Positions 1 through 12,790 are shown, counted from the stretch's first letter. The stretch is 64,000 nt of DNA from Uloborus plumipes (GCA_038373865.1 JAXGGA010002162.1:1-64000), one strand, 5' to 3'. Notes: generated by a model not told the origin, from the sequence alone. Program-made: numbers and translations.

Positions 1-28
1 CTAATTCACCAGAGAAACATTCTAAAAA

Positions 29-310
29 ATTCGCGTCTCGTGGAAATCAAGCCCTTTTGCGACTACGGTATCAGTGTGACGCGTTTAGCAGTCGTTCCGA
101 GAGAAAGGATTTAGAATTCATCCTTCAAGATGAATCCTCATCTGGGCCGCAGCACTCACCAGCTCCTGCATGCTCTACCCCCCCCCCTCATTGGGATTCC
201 GGGGCCGATAAGACGAAAAAACAGTTCGTACTTTTTATGTATGTATTCCTCTTTTCATACCGACATATTTTGCCCTGGAATTTCGGCCTGATATGGGCAG
301 ACTCACATAA
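29..310 (+). repeat. Dispersed repeat, copy 1 (unclassified)
   Basis: This stretch matches the reverse complement of about 21640-21910 over roughly 260 bp. Shared blocks include GTGACGCG near 77, GGATTTAGAATTCATCCTTC near 107-126 and GGGATTC plus CCGATAA near 193-212. Similarity is clear but diverged, with many substitutions and small indels. A 101-codon open frame crosses it (57-362), but the other copy does not preserve that frame, so I do not treat it as coding. It is probably an old SINE or transposon fragment; I see no TIRs or target-site duplication. Confidence 0.6.
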
Positions 311-3308
311 ACTGTCCCAAATAATATGGAATCATTCAGAAAAAGGAGTTTGCTATGAGTGACAAAAATCCGTTGCATCATTTGAGCGAGATTTTACCTA
401 CCTATGACAGTACAACTTCGTTTATCCAGACTGAATGGGACCAAAGGCAATACGGATGATTGAAAATCCTGAAAATCCGGGTAGTAGGGGACAATTAAGC
501 AAAATATCAGTAAAAAAGCAGACTTACCATTTATTATGAAAAATATATTTTTTATGGCAAAATTCGCTTAGACAGACCAGTAAATGAATAGGTTTATATC
601 TCCCTCGTTTTTAAATATCATCTCTAACAATGGCTTGAATCTTTATCGTACATATGAAGTTGCACATACTCGAGGCAGTTGTAGGGGTGAGGGGAGTTGG
701 TAATACATAAGCGACATCTATCTACATAACCTAATTACTTTTTTTTTTTTTTTTTTTGCTTTGAGTTTATCTTCGCAGTCAATGGTACATTATGATTTTC
801 CATCTCCGTACTGCAGCTAAATAACGTAAGTCTCATTAAAGAAATAACAGTAAAACTTGATATGAATATGAAAATTTTAACCAACATACTTAATTCCATT
901 GTGGCAAATACTAATGTACAGATGAAGCATTTCAGGCTTTTCTGATAAATATTTCTTACATCCAACTAATCACTGACGCCGGGAAAAGCATGATTTGTTT
1001 TGAAATACTGACGAATCAGTTTTTTGATATCTTGTTCAGCACTCCGGTAACGACACTTTTCCGTAAGGAAAAGCTAGAATTGACATTTTGGTTTGATGAA
1101 TGAAATCACAAAAAGACAACTTTACGATGCGCTGATTCCGCTGTTTTAAATAGAAAAGAGTTGACTTAATGATTATTAAATGTATATTAAACACTGAAAA
1201 TTAGGGTATGTATTTTATCGAACAGTTTCGACGAATTCTCTTTGCCAAGTAAGTTTCATCGATAGAATATTTAGCAAACTTATATTGAATTTTATGAGTC
1301 TTGTATTTGAGTAGAAATTCAATAAAAATTTTAGTATGTTAGTTTTTTTTTTCTTTCACATGTAATTTTCAATCTTCGGCTATAGAAAAATTTTGGGCCT
1401 TAAATCAAGGAATTTCTTTTGCCAAAAAGCTTTCCGCCTGTATGGTGGAAAGCTTTTTGTTCTCCAAGTAGCCACCTCACTTTGCAAAGCTTAACGCCAA
1501 ACAATTTTATTGCACTCCAAATAATATTAACTGATGCTGTAAGTTTTCCCACTGATTGCTGCTGTTTACATTTCTTATGGTCATGTAGAACTCGCATCCC
1601 ATGTTTTTCCTTTTAATCATACAAGAATTTTGAAAGTTATTAAAAATTCCCAATCACAAATTTTTCGGACAATTTGTAAGAAGTTCTGAATTTCTATGAG
1701 GCTTCAAATATACAAGTAGCTAAGAGAAATTATTTTTTAAATTTCAGTCCGTTTTAAAAACATTATAAATTTAAAACACTTTTCATAGACATTTTTTTTC
1801 TATTTCTAGCAGAAGCTCTGGAAAAAAGTTCATTGACTCGAATATGCATGCATACTCTCAACACATACTCATGGAGAGAGAAACATCAAAAGTAAAGAGT
1901 AAAAAATACATTAAGATAAACGGTAACAAGGAAAAATTTATAAAATGTAAAAAGATAACATATAAATACATAAAGTGCAAAGAGCAAAATTTTTCATAAA
2001 TATAATTGTTTTTTGTTTTTTAGTATTGTATAACTTTGTAATCGATTTAATTATGCATTTCGTTTTAAAAGTTTTAAAAGACATTTGAAAATAAAAGTAC
2101 TGTTCAACAATAAATTTTCAATTGAGGGCTCACCTATATTTTAGCATAAAATTAGTTAACAACAATTATAATTTGCGTTCTAATTACCTGGAAACATTGG
2201 AACAAATTTATATAATGTAGAAAAATTAGGGCTTCCTACAGATATTTAATTCTAATTTGTGCGAGCACTTTGTCCTCAAATTTGAGGATTTGTGTAAAAA
2301 AGGCTGATTAGAACTGGAATAAACTAACAACTGATGGTTAGTTAATCATTTTGTCTATAGAATATTGCATTGCTGTCCAGTCTGAGGTTACAAATAAAGT
2401 TTTAAAATAATCTGATCATAGAAGTGGGTGAAAATTGAGTCGCAAGATTCCACATTAACAAACGTACACCAAACCAAGTTAATTAAAACATGGTAGAAAG
2501 CTTTACACTTCTTATCGTAGCAAGGGGGGAAAATGTCAGATTATGGCAGTACAGTAAATGAGAATAAACTTCAATCAAATTTTAATCGCAGGAAAAGATG
2601 ACAAACATGTCTCACAACTATTTTTTGAATGGTTAATATGATTTCTTAAAACGAATTTACCGAAAAAAGCTGATTTTTATTAAAACTGACAAACAAAACT
2701 AATCGTTTGGAATGCTTATCGGAAATATTTTCAGAAACTGGATTCGTAAGTTGACAATGTGTAAGTATTTGAAAGAGTCATAGGTATGCAGCTGGTGATA
2801 TGAGAAATTAATTCCATGACTGCGAAATTAAAACTACATTAGTCTTCTTAATTAAGAGCGTAATTCCATAACGAAGACGTCGGAATGCTGTAGGAAGAAC
2901 CTAGCATTCCAGAAATCAGAGGGAGCATTTAGAGGAAGACTGACTTTTTAACTTCACGCAGGAGCCCTTTCTCTCTGCTCTCGGGCAAAAAAAAAAGGAA
3001 GAATTCTTGATCGTATCGTGGCAACCGTTGATTAAAACTATCCATTCTTTGGGAATGCAGCGAACGGATTCAAATAAGACATTGCAGAGGAAAGTGCTCC
3101 TGCAGTTTGAGCCGCATTCTTGTTGCCACTTTCTGAATGAAATTTTTGGTTGAGCTTATACATTAAAGTGTAATTTGTTTTACGCCGTATTCTTGTTCCA
3201 TAGTTTCAGTTTCACTCTCAAGAAATAATAAGTAGCTAAAGAAGTGCATTTTGGAAATGAAACAAAAATATATGTGTCAAAAAGACACGATAGAAAGGAC
3301 ACTTTGTC
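311..3308. other. No gene seen; AT-rich noncoding sequence
   Basis: About 3 kb with only short chance open frames. A 17-bp T run lies near 739-755. Apart from the hairpin at 1423-1459 I see no repeat termini, splice-bounded exon or RNA gene. The short frames at 735-965 and 1400-1616 are AT-rich, lack recognisable motifs, and the latter is open on both strands because of the hairpin. Confidence 0.5.
1423..1459. repeat. Short perfect hairpin
   Basis: CAAAAAGCTTTCC (1423-1435) is followed after 11 nt by its exact reverse complement (1447-1459). The stem can extend inward by three more pairs, one of them G-U, leaving a 5-nt loop. It is too short for a canonical microRNA precursor and has no downstream T run of note. 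It could be a miniature inverted-repeat relic. Confidence 0.6.
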
Positions 3309-5688
3309 CTTTTTACTTCCTTTTACGTAGTAAAGGAAGTATTGTGATGGCGAAAAAAAAATCACTCAAATTTGAGTCTAAATTTTGATTTTGCTCACCC
3401 CTGAATGAATGTTCAGTAGTTTTTTCGACCTGTTAGCACGTGCATATGTACCTACCAATATATAAGCAGCCGAAAAATATTTTTCAACCACCCCCGACTT
3501 AGTTACAACGAGTTTTCTCGTGACGTCTGTATGTACGTATGTGCGGATGTATGTGCGGATGTGTGTGCGGATGTATGTGCGTATGTGCCACGCATAACTC
3601 AAAAACTATATGCCTTAGAAACTTCTAGCTTGGTATGTAGGCTCTGAGGATGGTCTAGTTGTGCACCTCCCCTTGTGGTTGCATTCGAATGTTCCCAAGG
3701 GGGTGTTTTACCCCTTTTTGGGGGTAAATCAGTGTTAATTTCAATGCCGACACAAGTGATATGAATTGGCGCGACTACTTAGCGATATGTCGCCAAGCTT
3801 TTGGTCGCCAAGTGTTTGACGCCAACTTGGCAACATATCGCCAAGTTGACGATAAATTTGGCGAAAAAATTATTTTTTTAAATTTGGGTTCAACTTGGCA
3901 CTATTGGCGATAGTTTACGAAAAATTCACTGAATGATATTAAAATCAGCAATATTTAGAAAATTAACCATTGTAAAATATTTTTTGCATTGTTTCGTGGC
4001 AGATTAGGAGAGCGAATACACTAAGTGGCCAAAAGTATCCGGACACTTTCAAAAATTCACATTTTTACATATAGCTCGAGAAATAAGTGATCAATTGTTC
4101 CTTAACTTTAGTCATACAAACTATAGGCTTCACCGAACATTTCTAAGTTGAAATTAAATTACCCTTGCATTTGGGGGATGACAAGAAAGGCGGTTGAAAG
4201 AAAAACCGCTTTTTGACCATAACTCTTCGAAAATAGCTCAGAATAAGTTATAAATTTCAATAATTAATTAGCATACTATGTACAATTACTGTACAAATTT
4301 TTATGAACGTACCACTCTTACTTCCGAAGATATGAAACATTTTTTGAAAAACGGCAATTTTATTTGAAGGGTTTTTGCTCAGAACACGTAGAGTTTTTGA
4401 TCAAACCTTATCAAAACTTCAGGAAAGATGACAAAATACAACAGAAAGAACATTCTCAAACGGTAAATAAAAATATTAAAAATACGATGAGATATGAACG
4501 TTAAAAGGAAATAATTTTTCACGGCGCATGCGCGAACGACAGAAATTTATAACTACAAAAACATTGTACCCTGATTTATACTGCATCTTATAAAAAAAGT
4601 TCCAGTTGAATATCATGAAAATTGAAAAAGATATCAGCGATCTAGTGAGCTGAATTTCATTCATTCGCAGACAATACATAAACAGTGAGGGTCTGTCCAC
4701 AAAGAGCTATTTTTAAATTAAAGGTTATTGCGTCATCGTTCAAAACCAACGTTTCAGGGGTGTCCGGATAACTTTTGGCCACCTACGTAAAAGGTCTTTT
4801 TGGCCGAAAAGGCGAAATGTGACTTCTATGCAGAATATAAATTTTCAAACTGTATACAATTTAACATTGAAAAAAATGCTCGATTGTCACCACACTATTT
4901 GTGGACAACCCCTCGCCATTTATGTATTGTCTGCGAATGAATGAATTACAGCTCACTAGATCGCTGATATCTTTTTTAATTTTTATGATATTCAACTGGA
5001 ACTTTTTTTATAAGATGCAGTATAAACCAGGCTACAATATTTTTGTAGTTATAAATTTCTGTCATTCGCGCATGCGCCGTGAAAAATTATTTCCTTTTAA
5101 CGTTCATATTTCATCGGATTTTTAATATTTTTATTTACCGTTTTAGTATGTTCTTTCTCTTGTATTTTATCATCTTTCCTGAAGTTTTGATAAGGTTTGA
5201 TCAAAAACTCTGCGTGTTCTGAGCAAAAACCCTTCAAATAAAATTGCCGTTTTTAAAAAAATGTTTCATATCTTCGGAAGTAAAAGTGGTACGTTCATAA
5301 AAATTTGTACAGTAATTATACATAGTATGCTAATTAATTACTGAAATTCATAGCTTATTCCGAGCTATTTTCGAAGAGTTATGGTCAAAAAGCGGTTTTT
5401 CTTCCGACCCCCCTTCTTGTCGTCCCCCAAATGCAAGGGTAATTTAATTTCAACTTGGAAATGTTCGGTGAAGCCTATATTTTGTATGACTAAAGTTAAA
5501 GAACAATTGATCACTTATTTCTCGAGCTATATGTAAAAATGTGAATTTTTGAAAGTGTCCGGATACTTTTGGCCACCTAGTGTATTTGAATTGTTACCTT
5601 GCTTTCCAAGCACTTTTTTTAACACTTAAGGCAACTACTAAGAAATTAACACGTAAAAGGAAGTAGTGTGGGGTCCATACCAGATTTT
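3309..5688. mobile_element. TIR element, 'TACTTCC' family, copy 1
   Basis: The outer ends share TACTTCCTTTTACGT near 3313 and its reverse complement near 5651-5665. Inside are a short run of GTATGTGCG-like repeats (3530-3590), several ATCGCCAAGT-type motifs (3785-3860) and, nested, the palindrome at 4019-5582. A second copy at 38311-39096, in reverse orientation, shares the whole outer sequence without the inner insertion. No transposase frame is present, so it is non-autonomous. The superfamily is not assigned. Confidence 0.7.
4019..5582. mobile_element. Giant palindromic TA-flanked transposon (Tc1/mariner-like ends)
   Basis: The ends read CACTAAGTGGCCAAAAGT and, inverted, CACTAGGTGGCCAAAAGT, followed inward by ATCCGGACAC. 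TA lies immediately outside both ends (4017-4018, 5583-5584), as expected for Tc1/mariner-type insertion. The arms (about 4019-4713 and 4889-5582) are inverted copies over about 690 bp. Mirror-image open frames (4476-4700 on -, 4901-5125 on +) result from this symmetry and are not evidence of coding. A further end-like motif at about 4756-4785 suggests the left half was once a complete short element. The paralogous copy near 38425 has the uninterrupted site. Confidence 0.85.
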
Positions 5689-7302
5689 TATTATTAAAGT
5701 AAGGAAAAAAATGTTAATTTTTAGTTTTTTACTCTGCAGTAAAACTGTCAAGCTGAATATTTTAGAAAATTGTCAGACATTGAGGAGTTTATTATTGTTT
5801 AAAAAATCAATAGCAAAAGAGCCCTCATACTATTGGGTAAATTTCTAAATTCATCTCGTTATATTTCCATACATCTTGCTTTCATCTGGGTCTTTTAGAA
5901 CATCTATAATGAAACGTATCCATCTAATTTTTGGTTTTGGAACACCGAAGTTAAATTATTACAGTGCCTGTCTAATTTTAGATAGACCCCTAGGAAAGGG
6001 GTCCACGAGAAACTAGAAAACTCGCCAAGGGGTCCACGAAACAAAAAAGTTTGGGAACGACTGGCCTAAACAGATGGACCGATTTGAAAAAAAAAATTGT
6101 TTGAAAGATGAAGTGGTCGAGATTGTTCTTAGCTAGATCTCGTCTTCGGATAACATTAATTAACAAAGATATTAATTAAAAACCTTTAAAATGTTTTTTG
6201 TGATTTTTAAAGTGAAAACGTACTGAAAAATCTAAAGCAATACAACTAAAGGAAAGAAAAAAAAATTCTGCATCTGGTAAGATGTGTTTGGAACTTTCTT
6301 GTAAAATAAAACTCGAATTATAACATTTTTTGGCAAATGCGGCTAAGAATTAAATCTACAGGATTGGAAACCGATGTTATTGTTTGCCCGACGAGGGAAA
6401 AAACTTTTATCTGTTGCCAGTTTCTATTTGTTAACAGTTGTACTTGTTAATGAATTTAGTATAAGAATTTTCAATTTTCCTTTTTTATTCTGCTTTTGCG
6501 ACTAGCAAATTTAACTAATAAGTATTATCTTTCCTTTTTCCATGTTTACCCTATCCTCTCAAAATCAATGAAATATATTTACATTTAAAATGCTTTATGA
6601 CCAGAGAAGTTTGTTTTAATATGAGATCGGCAATCAGGTTCAGGGGTTGTTTAAATTTTTAATTTAATCTTAGTACTTGTTTTTAACATTCTAAACCTCA
6701 TTTCACCCGCACGTTTTCTCTCACGCCACTCACGCTCTTGTTTTTTCAACGCCTGACTTAAGCATATTCACAGCAACTTTGTATACTTTAACGAAGATAC
6801 AACGAGAAAACTAACTATTCGAAATCCGCTCGTTAATTGTTGCAAAAAATAATCGTAATTGTGTTTGATATTTTGCTAATAAACGTTAATAAATTAATTT
6901 TAAAGCTGAACTTTAACGATGTGGATTGCACTTTTAAGCAGATCCAACATGTTGTTTCAGTGGGTCAAACATACCTAGGATTAAATCCAGGCTTGAAGGT
7001 GAATGTTGCAGTATATCTTGAGCAGATAACAACGATGTTCAACGTAAAATCCTAGTCTGAATGATACAGCAACTTAAGAATTCTATATTTGTGCTTTGAT
7101 AAACGATGGGATAGATACGACATTGCTAGACATTGAGCGGAAAATAAAAATCGCTTTCAAGTTTTCATCATGGTATTTTTTCCCCCTTATCTTTTGTAGC
7201 TTACCCAATGATTTAAGAATTGACCCTTATGTTCAAAATTGAAAGCAGTAAGTGCTGTGCAAACTAAAAGCAACATATTTATGTAGCCTTTAGTTTAATA
7301 AA
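5689..7302. other. No gene seen; noncoding with one transposon scrap
   Basis: AT-rich sequence with short chance frames. At 5975-6068 GGGGTCCACGA occurs twice, followed by AGTTTGGGAACGACTGG. Inverted, that reads like the CAG..GGTTCCCAAACTTT ends common in old hAT-type MITEs. I could not delimit a second end. Confidence 0.4.
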
Positions 7303-7398
7303 CAAAATAGAGTATTGTAAAAACAGCAGTCGAAAACTTTGTACTATGAAATGAGTAAAAATAGACAACGTTTAAAAAGTACAAATAAATGGTATACG

Positions 7399-7952
7399 CC
7401 CAAAATGTCGCGGCCGAAATGTCGTGGGCCAAAATGTCGCGGCCAAAATGTCGCTGGGAAAAAATGTCGCGGGCCAAAATGTCGCGGGTCAAAATGTCGC
7501 CGGTCCAAAATGTCGCCGGGCCAAAATGTCGCGGTCTAAAATGTCGCTGGTCAAAATGTCGCTGGTTCAAAATGTCGCCGGGCCAAAATGTCGCGGTCTA
7601 AAATGTCGCTGGTCAAAATGTCGCCGGTCCAAAATGTCGCGGTCCAAAATGTCGCGAGCAAAAATGTCGAAGGTCCAAAATGTCGTGGGCCAAAATGTCG
7701 CCGGTCCAAAATGTCGTGTGTTCGAAATGTCGCCGGTCAAAAATGTCGCGTGTCCGAAATGTCGCCGGTCAAAAATGTCGCGTGTCCAAAATGTCGCCGG
7801 TCAAAAATGTCGCGTGTCCAAAATGTCGCCGGTCAAAAATGTTGCGTGTCCAAAATGTCGCCGGTCAAAAATGTCGCGTGTTCAAAATGTCGTCGGTCAA
7901 AATTGTCGCGTGTCCAAAATGTCGCCGGTCAAAAATGTCGCCAGTTCAAATG
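7399..7952 (+). repeat. Minisatellite, ~16-bp unit AAAATGTCGCCGGTCC
   Basis: Roughly 34 tandem copies of a 14-16 bp unit whose core is AAAATGTCGC, with variable linkers such as GGGCC, GGTCC and GTGTCC. The variants are locally clustered, for example alternating CGGTC and CGTGTC units at 7720-7950. That suggests recent local slippage or unequal exchange. Because the unit lacks stop codons in several frames, long spurious frames appear (up to 192 codons with repeating KMS-QNVA-PKCR motifs). These are repeat artefacts, not proteins. Confidence 0.95.
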
Positions 7953-7975
7953 ACGTCAGACAAAAATGTAGAAGA

Positions 7976-9485
7976 TCCGACATTGATAGTACTAAAAATT
8001 AAATTATATGAAAAGGCTTTTTTACACCAAATTAGCAAAAGATTGCTAATTGCTGTTGATGAACGTGTGCATTAATGATAGAATGTACTAAAATTTTTGA
8101 AAAATACTAAAAATAAAATTACCCTTTCGGCTTGTAACCGTTTCGAGCGTTTTCCAAGAAACAAATAGTTATCAAACAAGCGTCCGTTATTTATTTACAA
8201 TAGTTTATTTCACCGTGACTCGCTATCTACCAACTTAAAAACGAATAGATTAGCAGCTCAAGCCAAGTTTAATTGATATCGAAAGGAAAATTTATGTGTT
8301 AAAAAAGAAGTTGAAGAAATGTGAAATGAATAAGACAGATATACAATGTTTGACATTTGTTTTTGTTAAAATTTCTTACATGATCGAAAGCAAGTCTATA
8401 TAATTTAAGTGATAGAGGTGTTTTTATTTTCTTCTTCATAAAATGTGTAAAAGAAAGTATTGGATCAGTGAAAAATTGCCAATTTGGAAGAATTTACACG
8501 TTCTGATGTGTGCTGAATTCAATTTTATCGTTTATTTTTTTGGGGCGACTCTACCACAAAACTTACTGCGTAAATTGGAATGAAATTCGGTACATACATA
8601 TACCAACGAATATGTGGTTCAGTGCTGATTGGTTTTTGCCGCTAGTTCTTCCAAGTTTTTACATGCAAGAATGTAATGGAACGTTTTCAGCATAGCGTGA
8701 TTACTATGTCTGAAGAAAGTTCAGACGAAATCAAATAAAAATTGGCCCATAAGAAGCCTTCAGAAGATACGCCACATCATCGAGGAAGCAGAGCAATTGA
8801 ACTTTTTATTTTTCATTATTTGTGAGTGATGTATATCAAGAAGTAATGCAAGTATTCAGACAAAATTTTGTTTGTAGAAGAATCTTAAAGGTAGAGAAGC
8901 TTATTCATTTCTGGCGTTAATCAGCTCAGACATAGTACTGTACCTTCGTTACAATCAGTATTTAAATGTGGAGTTGAATATAATACCATTTTTTCTCTTG
9001 AAATTTCACCTCCCCTTCCACCACTTAGTTGTTACACAGAAAGCAATAATTACATGAACTAATTTGATTTCAAACGTCCCCAATAACTCTTAAAGAAAAT
9101 GTTCTAGAAGAAAATTGCCGGCTACGCGGTGATTAAACGGTATTCCGTTTTTGCAAAAGGCAAAAAAAAAGCCTTTACAGCAAATTTATTTGTTTAATTT
9201 CTTAGTGTGAAAAAAAGAAATAATCCTAAATATACTTAAAAAAAAACTAAAAAATACGCTTTTAGAGTAAATCAAATTCAAAAGAAGATTTTGGAAACTG
9301 TTGAATATCCGCTAAGTTTACTTGCACTTATAATATGCATTTTGTGGACGATCGATGCCCTACTCAGAACTAATGGCAAATGCACTTATTATGCATCAAC
9401 ATGCAATATAGTTTAACCTTTAGTAATAATAATGGTTTTTAACATATTACTTTTACGTTTGTAAAGAACGTGAATGTTATCTTTG
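7976..9485. other. Interior of foldback element, no gene seen
   Basis: AT-rich sequence between the left minisatellite and the SINE palindrome. Short chance frames only, such as 8510-8695. No transposase motif is visible, so this copy gives no evidence of autonomy. Confidence 0.45.
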
Positions 9486-10128
9486 ACTCACAAGGGGACC
9501 TTACAGGTTATCACTCACCGATTTTGATGAGTTTTATATATTATGTAGAGGGACCCACCCTAAGTATTTTAGCAAAAATATATTCCTCAATGCGCCTTAG
9601 TTTTTGAGATATAACGATCCAAAGTTCAGCTCGAAGTTGTTACAAAGATACGGTTGAGCAGTGGGCACAACAGCGGCCGTAGCCCAGTGAGCAAGGTCCC
9701 CCACTCCGACCGCTGGAGGTCTGGGGATCGAGTCCCGTGAATTAACAATATTAAAAATTGAAAAAAAAAATTATTTTCTAAATGAATAAATAAATAAAAT
9801 AAAAATGAATAATTAAACGATTTTCCATTAACTATCGAATTTTTTTCGATATTAAAGAAAAAAAAATACGTCACGGGACTCGATCCCCAGACCTCTAGCG
9901 GTCGAAGTGGGGGACCTTGCTCACTGGGCTACGGCCGCTGTTGTGACCACTGCTCAACCGTACCTCTATAATAACTTCGAGCTGAACTTTGGATCGTCGT
10001 TATATCTCGGAAACTAAGGCGCATTGGAGCATATCCTTTTGCTAAAATACTTAGGGTGGGTCCCTCTACATAATATATAAAACTCATCAAAATCGGTGAG
10101 TGACAACCTGTAAGGTCCCCTTGTCAGA
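9486..10128. repeat. Inverted pair of tRNA-derived SINE-like units (palindrome)
   Basis: Two arms of about 250 bp face each other (9486-9740 and 9870-10128) around an AT-rich centre near 9807. Each arm contains a tRNA-like head. At 9664-9730 on + there is an A-box-like TAGCCCAGTGAGCAAGG and a B-box-like GGGGATCGAGTCCC; the mirror copy lies at 9874-9940. The head is followed outward by a shared tail ending in CAAGGGGACCTTACAGG. No acceptor-stem pairing is apparent, so these are not functional tRNA genes. A frame at 9626-9874 on - arises only from the repeat. Confidence 0.75.
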
Positions 10129-10266
10129 GTTACATACCTACAAACAAACAAACAAAAAACAAACAAACCCACATGTGAAAGTAATAAAAGCGTATTAAAA
10201 AGGAAGAAATTTAGCGTCCCTGGGCCCTAGTACAGCCCTGAATAAACTATAGCATTATTTTGGTAC

Positions 10267-11001
10267 AGGTGCCTGCCTACCTTTAAAATGCAATTTTTGG
10301 TCAAAAAATGAATTTTTATTTTATGATTTAGTATTGAATTTTGAATTCTTAGCTTTCCAAATCAGTTTGAATTTTGCTTCTATCTTACGTAGAACTGAAG
10401 CTACAGGCATTTTAATATTAAAGGTCTAAGGGTTTTAGTAACCGGAAGCAGCTTTCCTTTGCCTTTTTCTCGAAACTGAATTTTTAATGTTTTGATTTAA
10501 CGCAAAACAGCATAACTCAAAAAGTTATGTTTGTAATATTCTGAAACTTTTTTTTGTCAATACTAATGAGTTGATCTAGGGAATGACCCTCTCTGATGAT
10601 TGGAACATCATTATTTAATGATTTGTAATATGTAGCATATTAAAATTAGTCATATTTCGACAATTTCTTAATTTATAAAAATGTTCACTTTCATAATTTT
10701 TTAAATTGTGTCTTTACATTTCTGAGCAAGGGTCATTCCCTGCAATGGGTGTCACTAATGATAAAAAAAAATTACAGAACAGAAAGATCTTGATTTGAAC
10801 TTGAATTTTGATGTTTTGCAAAAATACCGTTTTATTGCTATTTTCACATATGTTTTCCCTCAAAAAACAAAATTTAAAAATTATGCAGAAATTTTTGGTG
10901 TTTTCTCCATTTTTTAAAGACGAATTCTATCATATAACTTATTTAAAAAATAGTTTTTGATAGTATTTCAAAAAATTCCCTCCGAAGGTAGGCAGGCACC
11001 T
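10267..11001. mobile_element. Non-autonomous TIR element (AGGTGCCTGCCTACCTT ends)
   Basis: AGGTGCCTGCCTACCTT at 10267 is mirrored by AAGGTAGGCAGGCACCT ending at 11001. An internal inverted pair, GGGAATGACCCT near 10579 and AGGGTCATTCCC near 10729-10740, supports a symmetrical design. No open frame and no clear target-site duplication. Superfamily unassigned. Confidence 0.7.
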
Positions 11002-11226
11002 TAAATAATTTAAGCGTTAGAAGAAATCAATTTAGTTACATTTTTGTTAATAAATTAAGCTAATTTTATAAACTGTTACGTTTAAAAAAAGTTACTAAAC
11101 AGGTGTATTTATCATATCGTGATAAGCTTATTAGTAAAATTGAGCTACATAATTAAGCTGCATTGAATTTGTGAATTGCCGGAAACATTAAATCTGTACT
11201 ATGCACTTAGTGTCATTTAGGAACGG

Positions 11227-11736
11227 CTATATTTTGGACTGGAAACATTTTGGACCGGCGGCCTTTCGGACCGGCGTTATTTTGGACCGGCGACCTTTTT
11301 GACCGGCGACATTTTGGCCCGGCGACATTTTGGACTGGCGACATTTTGGACCGGCGACATTCTGGCCCGGCGACATTTTTGACTGGCGACATTTTGGCCC
11401 GGCGACATTTTTGACCGGCGACATTTTGGCCTGGCGACATTTTTGACCGGCGACATTCTGGCCCGGCGACATTTTGGCCAGCGACATTTTGGGCAGACGA
11501 TATTTTGGACCGGCGACATTTTGGCCCGCGACATTTTAGCCCGCGACATTTCGGCTCGGCGACATTTTGGACCGGCGACATTTTGGCCCGCGACATTTTA
11601 GCCCGCGACATTTTGGCTCGGCGACATTTTGGACCGGCGACATTTTGGCCCGCGACATTTTAGCCCGCGACATTTTGGCTCGGCGACATTTTTGCCGCGA
11701 CATTTTGGCCCGCGACATTTCGGCCGCGACATTTTG
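11227..11736 (-). repeat. Minisatellite, same unit as 7399-7952, inverted
   Basis: Roughly 32 copies of the reverse complement of the AAAATGTCGCCGGTCC unit, seen on + as CCGGCGACATTTTGG. The outermost units mirror those of the left array: both begin from the outside with CAAAATGTCGCGGCCGAAATG. Higher-order blocks of about 66 bp repeat at 11520-11690. Spurious frames run through several reading frames. Confidence 0.95.
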
Positions 11737-11751
11737 ACCCCAAACCCAAAT

Positions 11752-12790
11752 AAATACGAATAAAAGCGTTTAAAAACTCAGCAAACAGCTGTTTCAGGGC
11801 TATAAACTGCAAGCCCCATCATCAGCGCATAAAAATTAAGATAAAAAGACAGGTTCACACGCCAAAGACTGACAAGTGAACATGTGAAGCTAAGCTGAAC
11901 CAGAATAAATAAGCTACATAGAAGTGGGAACCAGAAGCTACTACGTCAGAGGAACACCAGTGACATCTATGAGCAGAGAAAACGTAATGGACAAAGGAAA
12001 ATTAGAGGAAAGATTTCCAAATCCCAGGGAAAGGGGGTGTGCTCGACAAATCATTAACTACAGAATTCGAATTTTTCCAGATATAATAAGATTCCCAAAA
12101 ATCTAAATCAAAAACAGAGGAAGACCCATGTATAATTTCAGCCGAAGAAAAATCAAAATTATGATCACAGGACCAAAAGTGTTGAGCAATGGAGGAGCGT
12201 TTATAGTCCTCTTTCTTTACACAATTCTCGTGTTCTCCTCGTGTTAGTATTCAGATCTCCAAAATATTAAAAAAGTTTAATTTTTCTGTCACCTTTTCTC
12301 CTTTAAACAATCTCAAATTTTCCCAACTTAAACATCCTGTACAGGAACTTCACACAGGGGGGATTTATAGCATTTCCTGTAAATTTTAATATATTAGACA
12401 GACTCGTCGTTCTCTTAAGTTGCGTATCAAAGAACACGAGAATTGTGTAAAGAAACAGGACTGTAAACGCTCCTCCATTGCTCAAGTCAACACTGTTGGT
12501 CCTGTGATCATAATTTTGATTTTTCAATTATACATGGGTGCTCCTCTGTTTTTGATTTAGATTTTTGGGGATCTTATTATATCTGGAAAAAATCGAATTC
12601 TATAGTTAATGATTTGTCAAGTGCACCCCCTTTCCCTGGGATTTGCAAAGCTTCACCTATTTACTTGTTAGTCTTTGGCATGTGAACCTGTCATTTTATT
12701 TTTTTATTTTTATGCACTGATGATGGGGCTTGTAGTTTATAACCCCGAAACAGCTGTTTGCTGAGTTTTTAAACTCTTTTATTCGTATTT
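11752..12790. mobile_element. Palindromic element with long inverted arms
   Basis: AAATACGAATAAAA at 11752 and its inverse near 12777-12790 bound arms that mirror each other. Shared blocks include CTCAGCAAACAGCTGTTTC, AAAGACT, TTGTGTAAAGAAA and AATGGAGGAGCG. The left arm (to about 12240) is longer than the right (from about 12424) because of an extra ~120 bp near 11890-12000. It lies just outside the right minisatellite and inside the right end of the foldback element, so it is probably nested there. Confidence 0.7.

Noticed and set aside
4476..5125. Two similar 74-codon proteins in opposite orientation
   Set aside because: They are mirror images produced by the giant palindrome, start with non-ATG codons and have no domain.
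7389..8075. Long open frames with KMS-QNVA-PKCR repeats (also 11213-11718 on -)
   Set aside because: They appear in several frames and on both strands of the two arrays, because the ~16-bp unit lacks stop codons. They are minisatellite artefacts, not repeat proteins or antimicrobial peptides.
9664..9940. tRNA genes
   Set aside because: A and B boxes are recognisable but no acceptor stem or proper anticodon arm can be formed. They are SINE heads.
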